NCBI RefSeq assembly: GCF_024138395.1
Contig: NZ_JAMYDU010000006.1
Coordinates: forward strand, 124,001-188,000
From: Pseudomonas mandelii
Lineage (GTDB): Bacteria > Pseudomonadota > Gammaproteobacteria > Pseudomonadales > Pseudomonadaceae
DNA: 64,000 nt
Direction: 5' to 3'
In this document: in pieces, positions 42,114 through 48,914 of the stretch
Position numbering within the stretch: the stretch's first letter is position 1
How the letters are laid out: every line of letters starts with the position of its first letter
Notes under the pieces: model-generated
What the model was told of the DNA's origin: nothing
The model's database searches: none
What the model saw: only the letters and a program-made list of their open reading frames with translations
Made by a program: the position numbers and the translations under genes

Positions 42114-42211
42114 TCTTCGCGGGCAAGCCTCGCTCCTACAGTCCCGTGTCATTCGCATATGTCGCGAGCGACACGGGACTGTAGGAGCGAGGCTTGCGCT
42201 TGCCCGCGAAG
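42114..42211. repeat. inverted REP pair with a 6-base insertion
   Basis: CTTCGCGGGCAAGCCTCGCT, extended by CCTACAGTCCCGTGTC (left arm ending at 42150), is repeated inversely from 42170, giving a long hairpin. The right arm reads GGCTTGCGCTTGCCCGCGAA, where the other copies have GGCTTGCCCGCGAA, so it carries a 6-base duplication (GCTTGC). The pair lies between flhB and the flhA promoter. Confidence 0.88.
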
Positions 42212-42271
42212 GCGTCGGTACAGACGATACAAATCCCCGGAACAGCCCTCTATTCCCCCGCTCTGCAAAGT

Positions 42272-42287
42272 TGGAAGGCTTCTTGCA
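42272..42287 (+). promoter_or_regulatory. candidate sigma-54 promoter of flhA
   Basis: TGGAAGGCTTCTTGCA: GG (42273-42274) and GC (42285-42286) are 10 nt apart and TTGCA is perfect, but the -24 half (TGGAAG) is poorer than in the other sites. It lies 77 bases before the flhA GTG. flhA is FleQ/RpoN-dependent in P. aeruginosa. Confidence 0.65.
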
Positions 42288-42348
42288 GTACCCGCCCTGC
42301 GCCCGTTCCGGGCGTCAAAGATTTGCTTTAAAGGAACGGGGAAAACCG

Positions 42349-44478
42349 GTGGATCGCTCTCAGTTATTCAACACTGCTCGCACAAACGTTGCCGACCTCA
42401 GTCGGGGCAATCTGGGTGTGCCGCTGTTGCTGCTGGTCATGCTGGCCATGATGATGTTGCCGATTCCGCCGTTCCTGCTGGACGTGTTTTTCACGTTCAA
42501 CATTGCCTTGTCCATCGTCGTGCTGCTGGTCTGCGTATACGCCTTGCGGCCATTGGATTTTGCGGTGTTCCCGACCATTTTGCTGGTGGCGACGTTGCTG
42601 CGATTGGCGCTGAACGTGGCCTCGACACGGGTGGTGATGCTCCACGGGCAGGACGGCCACGCCGCCGCCGGTAAGGTGATCCAGGCCTTCGGTGAAGTGG
42701 TGATCGGCGGTAACTACGTGGTTGGTATCGTGGTCTTCGCGATTCTGATGATCATCAACTTCGTCGTAGTGACCAAGGGCGCCGGGCGGATTTCCGAGGT
42801 CAGCGCGCGTTTCACCCTCGATGCGATGCCCGGCAAACAGATGGCCATCGACGCTGACTTGAACGCCGGCCTCATCGATCAGAACCAGGCGAAACTGCGC
42901 CGGATGGAAGTGGCTCAGGAAGCCGAGTTCTACGGTTCGATGGACGGTGCCAGCAAGTTCGTGCGCGGTGACGCCATCGCCGGCCTGCTGATTCTGTTCA
43001 TCAACCTGATCGGCGGCATGGCGGTCGGTATCTTCCAGCACGGCATGACCTTTGGCGATGCCGGTCGGGTGTACGCCTTGTTGACCATCGGTGACGGTTT
43101 GGTGGCGCAATTGCCATCACTGCTGTTGTCGACTGCCGCTGCGATCATGGTGACCCGTGCTTCCGGTTCGGAAGACATGGGCAAGCAGATTAATCGTCAG
43201 ATGTTCGCTTCGCCGAAAGCCTTGGCAGTGGCCGCTGGCTTGATGGCGGTGATGGGCCTGGTGCCGGGCATGCCGCACTTCTCCTTTCTGAGCATGGCAG
43301 CTGTGGCGGCCGGTGGCGCTTACCTGTTCTGGAAGAAGCAGAACGCGGTCAAGGTCCATGCCCTGCAAGAGGTCAAGCGTCAGCAGGAATTGCTGCCATC
43401 GCCGGCCCGCGCCCAGGAAACCAAGGAGCTTGGGTGGGATGACGTGACGCCGATCGACATGATCGGTCTGGAAGTCGGCTACCGCCTGATCCCGCTGGTG
43501 GATCGCAACCAGGGTGGTCAGTTGCTGGCGCGGATCAAGGGTGTGCGTAAAAAGCTCTCCCAGGACCTGGGCTTCTTGATGCCGACAGTGCATATCCGTG
43601 ACAACCTCGACCTGGCGCCAAGCGCCTACCGCCTGACCCTGATGGGCGTAATCCTGGCCGAGGCCGAGATTTATCCGGATCGCGAACTGGCGATCAACCC
43701 GGGGCAGGTCTACGGTACGCTCAACGGTATCACCGCCAAAGATCCGGCTTTTGGTCTGGAGGCGGTCTGGATTGAAATCAGCCAGCGTGCCCAGGCGCAA
43801 TCCCTCGGCTACACCGTGGTCGATGCCAGTACGGTCGTAGCGACTCACTTGAACCAGATTTTGTACAAGCACTCCAGCGAGCTGATTGGCCACGAAGAAG
43901 TCCAGCAACTTATGCAATTGCTGGCCAAAAGCTCACCGAAACTGGCCGAAGAGCTGGTGCCGGGGGTGGTTTCGCTGTCGCAACTGCTCAAAGTCCTACA
44001 GGCGTTGTTGGCCGAACAGGTGCCGGTCCGGGACATTCGCAGCATTGCCGAAGCCATCGCGAACAACGCCGCCAAGAGTCAAGATACTGCCGCTTTGGTG
44101 GCCGCGGTGCGCGTCGGCGTATCCCGCGCAATCGTGCAAAGCATTGTAGGCACTGAGTCGGAGCTGCCTGTGATCACCTTGGAACCAAGGTTGGAACAAA
44201 TATTGCTCAATAGTCTTCAGAAGGCAGGACAAGGCTCGGAAGAGGGTGTTCTGTTGGAGCCAAGCATGGCAGAGAAACTGCAACGCTCGTTGATCGAAGC
44301 GGCGCAGCGTCAGGAAATGCAAGGTCAACCGGTGATTCTGCTGGTGGCCGGTCCGGTTCGCGCGATGCTCTCGCGATTCGGCCGACTGGCAGTCCCGGGT
44401 TTGCATGTGTTGGCTTACCAGGAAATCCCTGACAACAAGCAAGTGACCATCGTTGCGACAGTAGGGCCCAACGGCTGA
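42349..44478 (+). CDS. flhA: flagellar export gate protein FlhA
   Basis: FlhA (709 residues from GTG 42349) is the large export-gate component. Eight membrane helices fill residues about 20-320 (LGVPLLLLVMLAMMMLPIPP first). The FHIPEP signature is RISEVSARFTLDAMPGKQMA. The long cytoplasmic domain that docks chaperones starts near 340 (LGWDDVTPIDMIGLEVGYRL) and ends VTIVATVGPNG. The GTG start yields the usual MDRSQLFNTARTN; the frame continues upstream to 42271 but that stretch overlaps the sigma-54 promoter. flhF follows 11 bases later. Confidence 0.95.
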   Translation: MDRSQLFNTARTNVADLSRGNLGVPLLLLVMLAMMMLPIPPFLLDVFFTFNIALSIVVLLVCVYALRPLDFAVFPTILLVATLLRLALNVASTRVVMLHGQDGHAAAGKVIQAFGEVVIGGNYVVGIVVFAILMIINFVVVTKGAGRISEVSARFTLDAMPGKQMAIDADLNAGLIDQNQAKLRRMEVAQEAEFYGSMDGASKFVRGDAIAGLLILFINLIGGMAVGIFQHGMTFGDAGRVYALLTIGDGLVAQLPSLLLSTAAAIMVTRASGSEDMGKQINRQMFASPKALAVAAGLMAVMGLVPGMPHFSFLSMAAVAAGGAYLFWKKQNAVKVHALQEVKRQQELLPSPARAQETKELGWDDVTPIDMIGLEVGYRLIPLVDRNQGGQLLARIKGVRKKLSQDLGFLMPTVHIRDNLDLAPSAYRLTLMGVILAEAEIYPDRELAINPGQVYGTLNGITAKDPAFGLEAVWIEISQRAQAQSLGYTVVDASTVVATHLNQILYKHSSELIGHEEVQQLMQLLAKSSPKLAEELVPGVVSLSQLLKVLQALLAEQVPVRDIRSIAEAIANNAAKSQDTAALVAAVRVGVSRAIVQSIVGTESELPVITLEPRLEQILLNSLQKAGQGSEEGVLLEPSMAEKLQRSLIEAAQRQEMQGQPVILLVAGPVRAMLSRFGRLAVPGLHVLAYQEIPDNKQVTIVATVGPNG

Positions 44479-44489
44479 GGTAGTGGTTT

Positions 44490-45818
44490 ATGCAAGTTAA
44501 GCGTTTTTTCGCCGCCGATATGCGTCAGGCCATGAAACTGGTTCGTGATGAGCTGGGCGCTGATGCCGCCATCATTGGCAACCGCCGGATCGCCGGCGGT
44601 GTCGAGCTGACGGCTGCCCTGGATTACAAATTGTCGGCGCTGGCCCCGCGTGTTCCGAACATGGAACTCGAGGACGAGCTGCGCAAGACCCAGTCGCGGA
44701 TCGTCACCGCCCAGGCCGAACTGAGCCTGCGTAGCGATGGCGAGAGCGACAAGACCACCAATCGCCAATTGTTCGCCGGCCTGCCGTTGACTGCCGCCGA
44801 GCCACTGATCGAGCCGACCTACGCCGAACCTCGTCGTGCAGCGCCGGCCCCTGCGCCAGCCTCCGGTGGCGTTGACCCGCGTGCATTCGACTCGATGCGT
44901 TTCGAGCTCAACAGCCTACGTGAACTGATGGAAGTGCAACTGGGGTCGCTGGCCTGGAATCAGCTGCAAGGCAGCCGTCCGGCCCAGGCCAACCTCTGGC
45001 GTCGCCTGCAACGCATCGGTCTGTCCGGCCCGTTGTCGCGCGATCTGCTGGCATTGATTACCGATATTGAAGAACCCCGTCAGGCCTGGCGCATGTTGCT
45101 CGCGCACCTGGCGCGGATGATCGCTACCCCGGAAGTCGAGCCGCTAGAAGAGGGCGGTGTGATTGCGATGGTCGGCCCGGCCGGCATGGGCAAGACCACC
45201 ACGCTGGCCAAACTCGCGGCCCGTTATGTGCTCAAGTACGGCGCGCAGAACATCGCGCTGGTGAGCATGGACAGCTACCGCATCGGAGCTCAGGAACAGC
45301 TCAAGACGCTGGGCCGCATCCTCAATGTGTCGGTCACCCACGTCGACCCGGGCCAATCGCTGGTGCAGGCAATGGAGCCTTTGCTGCGCAAACGCGTGGT
45401 GCTGATCGATACCGCCGGCCTGCAGGCCAGCGATCCGGCTCTGCGCATGCAACTGGAAAGCCTGGCCGGACGGGGCATCAAATCAAAAAATTATCTGGTC
45501 TTGGCAACCACTAGCCAGAAACAGGTTCTAACCGCCGCTTATCACAGTTACAAACGTTGCGGCCTTGCCGGCTGCATCCTGACTAAACTGGATGAAACGG
45601 CAAGCTTGGGCGAGGTGTTGAGCCTGGCTATCAGTCATGAACTGCCGGTGGCTTACCTGACCGATGGCCCGCGGATCCCGGATGATTTGCATCTGCCGCG
45701 TCGTCATCAGTTGGTCAGTCGCGCCGTTAGCGTGCAAATGCAGGAAGAACCCAGCGAAGAAGCCATGGCTGACATGTTCGCTGACCTTTACCACAGTCCG
45801 ACCAAGCGGGTCGGCTGA
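44490..45818 (+). CDS. flhF: flagellar placement GTPase (SRP-like)
   Basis: FlhF (442 residues) is an SRP-type GTPase that sets the polar site of flagellar assembly. The N-terminal region (MQVKRFFAADMRQAMKLVRD) is followed by a variable Ala/Pro linker. The NG domain has G1 GPAGMGKTTTLAKLAARY (about 229-246), VSMDSYRIGAQEQLKTLG, VLIDTAGLQASD and LTKLDETASLGEVLSLAI. It is followed by a 116-base gap and fleN, its antagonist in flagellar number control. Confidence 0.97.
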   Translation: MQVKRFFAADMRQAMKLVRDELGADAAIIGNRRIAGGVELTAALDYKLSALAPRVPNMELEDELRKTQSRIVTAQAELSLRSDGESDKTTNRQLFAGLPLTAAEPLIEPTYAEPRRAAPAPAPASGGVDPRAFDSMRFELNSLRELMEVQLGSLAWNQLQGSRPAQANLWRRLQRIGLSGPLSRDLLALITDIEEPRQAWRMLLAHLARMIATPEVEPLEEGGVIAMVGPAGMGKTTTLAKLAARYVLKYGAQNIALVSMDSYRIGAQEQLKTLGRILNVSVTHVDPGQSLVQAMEPLLRKRVVLIDTAGLQASDPALRMQLESLAGRGIKSKNYLVLATTSQKQVLTAAYHSYKRCGLAGCILTKLDETASLGEVLSLAISHELPVAYLTDGPRIPDDLHLPRRHQLVSRAVSVQMQEEPSEEAMADMFADLYHSPTKRVG

Positions 45819-45825
45819 GGTGTTA

Positions 45826-45915
45826 ATGAACGGTTTTTGTACCTACATCGATGGTCTGCCATGCATTGTTCAGTTGGTGAACGCGCAGCCAGTAATGTGG
45901 CCTCCGTCTAAGTAA
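45826..45915 (+). CDS. possible 29-residue small ORF between flhF and fleN
   Basis: ATG 45826 is preceded by GAGG four bases upstream (the TGAGG also holds the flhF stop) and runs 29 codons to TAA at 45913, ending 19 bases before fleN. The product would start MNGFCTYIDGLPCIVQLVN and contains two cysteines. I recognise no family. It may be a translated leader or chance; only the ribosome site and the neat fit in the gap speak for it. Confidence 0.25.
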   Translation: MNGFCTYIDGLPCIVQLVNAQPVMWPPSK

Positions 45916-45934
45916 GACAAGGTAAAGAAATAAC

Positions 45935-46765
45935 ATGGGCAGCATGCATCCCGTACAGGTGATCGCGGTGACCGGCGGCAAAGGTGGCGTCGGGAAGACT
46001 AACGTGTCAGTGAACTTGTCCCTGGCTCTAGCAGAGCTCGGCCGGCGCGTCATGCTGCTGGATGCCGATCTGGGGCTGGCGAACGTCGACGTCCTGCTGG
46101 GGCTGACACCCAAACGTACCCTGGCCGACGTGATCGAAGGCCGCTGTGAACTGCGCGACGTGCTGTTGCAAGGGCCCGGCGGTATTCGCATCGTTCCGGC
46201 TGCGTCCGGCACCCAGAGCATGGTTCATCTGAGCCCGGCCCAGCATGCCGGCCTGATCCAGGCTTTCAGCGACATCGGCGACAATCTCGACGTATTGGTG
46301 ATCGACACCGCTGCGGGCATTGGTGACTCGGTAGTCAGTTTCGTGCGCGCCGCCCAAGAAGTATTGCTGGTGGTGTGCGACGAGCCGACCTCGATCACTG
46401 ACGCCTACGCGCTGATCAAACTGCTTAACCGCGACTACGGCATGAATCGTTTCCGCGTCCTGGCCAACATGGCGCAGAGCCCGCAGGAAGGCCGCAACCT
46501 GTTCGCCAAGTTGACCAAGGTCACGGATCGTTTCCTCGACGTCGCCTTGCAATACGTCGGCGCGGTGCCTTACGACGAAAGCGTGCGCAAGGCTGTGCAG
46601 AAGCAGCGTGCCGTCTACGAAGCCTTCCCGCGTTCCAAGTGCGCCCTGGCGTTCAAGGCCATTGCGCAGAAGGTCGATACCTGGCCGCTGCCGGCCAACC
46701 CGCGTGGGCATCTGGAGTTTTTCGTCGAGCGCCTCGTGCAACAGACCGCAGGACCCGTCCTATGA
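45935..46765 (+). CDS. fleN: MinD-like flagellar number regulator
   Basis: FleN (FlhG, 276 residues) is an ATPase of the MinD/ParA family that binds FleQ and limits cells to the correct number of polar flagella. It opens MGSMHPVQVIAVTGGKGGVG with the deviant Walker A GGKGGVGKT, then LLDADLGLANVDVLLGL and VLVIDTAAGIGDSVVSFV, and VVCDEPTSITDAYALIKLL. The C-terminal region contains the membrane-binding helix area. It overlaps fliA by 4 bases. Confidence 0.97.
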   Translation: MGSMHPVQVIAVTGGKGGVGKTNVSVNLSLALAELGRRVMLLDADLGLANVDVLLGLTPKRTLADVIEGRCELRDVLLQGPGGIRIVPAASGTQSMVHLSPAQHAGLIQAFSDIGDNLDVLVIDTAAGIGDSVVSFVRAAQEVLLVVCDEPTSITDAYALIKLLNRDYGMNRFRVLANMAQSPQEGRNLFAKLTKVTDRFLDVALQYVGAVPYDESVRKAVQKQRAVYEAFPRSKCALAFKAIAQKVDTWPLPANPRGHLEFFVERLVQQTAGPVL

Positions 46766-47502
46766 CAGCCAGTGGCTACAACCTCTACAAGAAATCGGCA
46801 CGTGACGCGCAGTACGAGCTGATCGAGCGTTACGCGCCACTGGTCAAACGCATTGCCTACCACCTGCTGGCGCGTTTGCCGGCCAGTGTCCAGGTCGAAG
46901 ACCTGATCCAGGCCGGGATGATCGGCCTGCTTGAAGTATCAACCAAATACGACGCCAGCAAAGGCGCGAGTTTCGAGACGTACGCGGGCATTCGAATCCG
47001 CGGCGCGATGCTCGATGAAGTGCGCAAGGGGGACTGGGCGCCACGTTCGGTTCACCGCAATACCCGCATGGTCAGCGACGCGATTCGCTCGATTGAAGCT
47101 AAAACCGGCCGTGACGCTAAAGATCACGAAGTTGCGGCCGAACTCCAATTGAGTCTCGATGATTATTACGGGATTTTGAACGACACCCTGGGCAGCCGGT
47201 TATTCAGTTTCGACGATCTGTTGCAGGACGGCGAACACGAAGGGCTGCATGAGGATGGCGCCAGTGCTCATCTCGAGCCGTCACGCGATCTGGAAGATGA
47301 ACGCTTCCAGGCGGCGCTGGCGGACGCGATTGCCAATTTGCCGGAGCGTGAGCGACTGGTGTTGGCGCTGTACTACGACGAAGAGTTGAATCTCAAGGAA
47401 ATCGGTGAGGTCCTGGGGGTCAGCGAATCGCGGGTCAGCCAGTTACACAGCCAGTGCGCGGCCCGTTTGCGGGGGCGTTTGGGGGAGTGGCGAGCGCGCT
47501 GA
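46762..47502 (+). CDS. fliA: flagellar sigma factor sigma-28
   Basis: FliA (246 residues) directs late flagellar and chemotaxis genes, including fliC. Region 2 is seen in LVKRIAYHLLARLPASVQVE, DLIQAGMIGLLEVSTKYD and SFETYAGIRIRGAMLDEVRK. Region 3 follows (RDAKDHEVAAELQLSLDDYY), then region 4 (LPERERLVLALYYDEELNLK, EIGEVLGVSESRVSQLHSQC). ATG 46762 overlaps the fleN stop; the frame extends further upstream only inside fleN. The anti-sigma factor FlgM is not encoded in the window, but its antagonist module hsbA-hsbR-hptB is. Confidence 0.97.
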   Translation: MTASGYNLYKKSARDAQYELIERYAPLVKRIAYHLLARLPASVQVEDLIQAGMIGLLEVSTKYDASKGASFETYAGIRIRGAMLDEVRKGDWAPRSVHRNTRMVSDAIRSIEAKTGRDAKDHEVAAELQLSLDDYYGILNDTLGSRLFSFDDLLQDGEHEGLHEDGASAHLEPSRDLEDERFQAALADAIANLPERERLVLALYYDEELNLKEIGEVLGVSESRVSQLHSQCAARLRGRLGEWRAR

Positions 47503-47505
47503 CAG

Positions 47506-47523
47506 GCAGTGTGGGGACACTGC
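47506..47523. other. hairpin directly after fliA
   Basis: GCAGTGT-GGGG-ACACTGC forms a perfect 7-bp stem with a 4-nt loop 4 bases after the fliA stop. There is no T-run, so it is more likely an RNA-stabilising or attenuating structure than a terminator. No convincing promoter for cheY was seen in the rest of this 156-base gap. Confidence 0.4.
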
Positions 47524-47658
47524 GAACGAGGTTGGTACGGCATTTTGCTGCATCAGCCACGGCCCGTTGTAATCCATACAACTGTTGAGTGTTACGCCGA
47601 ATTGATTGAACGGCGCGTTCAGGTGCTGCGCGCGTTTTAAGACTGCTTGGAGGTCGAA

Positions 47659-48042
47659 TTGGACAAGAATATGAAAATCCTCATCGTTGATGACTTCTCG
47701 ACGATGCGGCGGATCATAAAAAACCTGTTGCGTGACCTTGGGTTCACCAACACGGTCGAGGCGGATGACGGTATTACCGCGATTCCGGTCCTCAACAGCG
47801 GGAGCATCGACTTTCTGGTAACGGACTGGAACATGCCCGGCATGACCGGTATCGATCTGCTGCGCCACGTGCGTGCCGATGAAAAACTCAAACACCTGCC
47901 GGTGTTGATGGTTACGGCCGAAGCCAAGCGCGAGCAAATCATCGAAGCCGCTCAGGCGGGTGTGAACGGCTATGTGGTCAAGCCATTCACGGCTCAAGCG
48001 TTGAAAGACAAGATTGAAAAGATCTTCGAACGCATCGGTTGA
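47659..48042 (+). CDS. cheY: chemotaxis response regulator CheY
   Basis: CheY (127 residues from TTG 47659, 123 from ATG 47671) carries the signal from CheA to the motor protein FliM. It has [20 protein letters not shown], the phospho-acceptor Asp in [13 protein letters not shown] (residue 56 from the TTG), MVTAEAKRE and [20 protein letters not shown] ends exactly 5 bases before TTG 47659 and 17 before ATG 47671, so the TTG is favoured by the ribosome site while the ATG gives the textbook N-terminus. It is followed by cheZ after 30 bases. Confidence 0.95.
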   Translation: MDKNMKILIVDDFSTMRRIIKNLLRDLGFTNTVEADDGITAIPVLNSGSIDFLVTDWNMPGMTGIDLLRHVRADEKLKHLPVLMVTAEAKREQIIEAAQAGVNGYVVKPFTAQALKDKIEKIFERIG

Positions 48043-48072
48043 TGTGCAAAGCCAGTCCGTCACGGGGGAGCT

Positions 48073-48861
48073 ATGGAGCAAAACGAATCTTCACAGGGCG
48101 ATTTCGAGTCGACCCTGAAAAAACACGCGGTCGAACTGGTCGAAAGCCTTGAAAAAGGCAGGTTCGGCGACGCTGTGCAACTGATCCATGAGCTCAACCA
48201 GACCCGTGACCGCGGCCTGTATCAGGAAGTGGGCAAGCTCACCCGCGAGCTGCATAGCGCGATCGTCAATTTCCAGATTGACCCGCACATGCCGCAAGCC
48301 GAGGAAGTGTCTCAGATCACGGATGCCACCGAGCGCCTGGGTTATGTGGTCAAGCTGACCGAGGCCGCGGCCAACCGCACCATGGACCTGGTGGAAAACG
48401 CCACGCCGCTGATCAACAGCCTGAGCGACGAAGCTCAGGCGCTGAGCACGGATTGGGGACGGTTCATGCGTCGCGAAGTCGGGGCTGAAGAGTTCCGTGA
48501 ACTGGCCCGGCGGGTCGACGGTTTCCTGACACGCAGCAGCGAAGACAACCGCATCGTGTCGAGCAACCTCAACGACATTCTGCTGGCCCAGGATTACCAG
48601 GACCTCACCGGTCAGGTGATCAAGCGCGTGACCCAATTAGTCACCGAAGTAGAAAGCAACCTGCTCAAGCTCGTGCTCATGGCCAGTCAGGTCGACCGCT
48701 TTGCGGGTATCGAACATGACCGTGAAGCGATGCTGGCTGAAAAAGATCCGCAAAAACATCTCTCTCAGGGTGAAGGTCCGCAGATTCATGCCGATAAAAG
48801 AGAAGACGTTGTGTCCGGTCAGGACGATGTGGACGATTTGCTATCCAGCCTGGGATTCTAA
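48073..48861 (+). CDS. cheZ: CheY phosphatase CheZ
   Basis: CheZ (262 residues) is a long helical hairpin that removes phosphate from CheY-P. The catalytic glutamine is in ILLAQDYQDLTGQVIKRVTQ and the C-terminal CheY-binding helix is GQDDVDDLLSSLGF, the very end of the protein. A GGGGGAG ribosome site precedes ATG 48073. A T/A-rich 53-base gap leads to cheA. Confidence 0.96.
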   Translation: MEQNESSQGDFESTLKKHAVELVESLEKGRFGDAVQLIHELNQTRDRGLYQEVGKLTRELHSAIVNFQIDPHMPQAEEVSQITDATERLGYVVKLTEAAANRTMDLVENATPLINSLSDEAQALSTDWGRFMRREVGAEEFRELARRVDGFLTRSSEDNRIVSSNLNDILLAQDYQDLTGQVIKRVTQLVTEVESNLLKLVLMASQVDRFAGIEHDREAMLAEKDPQKHLSQGEGPQIHADKREDVVSGQDDVDDLLSSLGF

Positions 48862-48864
48862 ATT

Positions 48865-48895
48865 TTAGAGTTTTAGGTTTTTTAGGTTTTTAGAC
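48865..48895 (+). repeat. TTTTAG tandem repeat upstream of cheA
   Basis: Between the cheZ stop and the cheA ribosome site the sequence reads as four imperfect copies of TTTTAG(A/G)G with T-stretches, the most AT-rich segment of the che region. It may be a slippage-prone tract or an unstructured leader for cheA translation. Confidence 0.45.
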
Positions 48896-48914
48896 CTGTA
48901 GGAGCACCCCCTTA

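Noticed and set aside
47541..47562. Sigma-54-like TGGTACGGCATTTTGCT before cheY
   Set aside because: GG and GC are 11 nt apart instead of 10; RpoN spacing is strict.
47577..47603. Possible sigma-28 site (TACAACTG-N11-GCCGAATT) before cheY
   Set aside because: The -35 half matches only 3 of 8, too weak to call.
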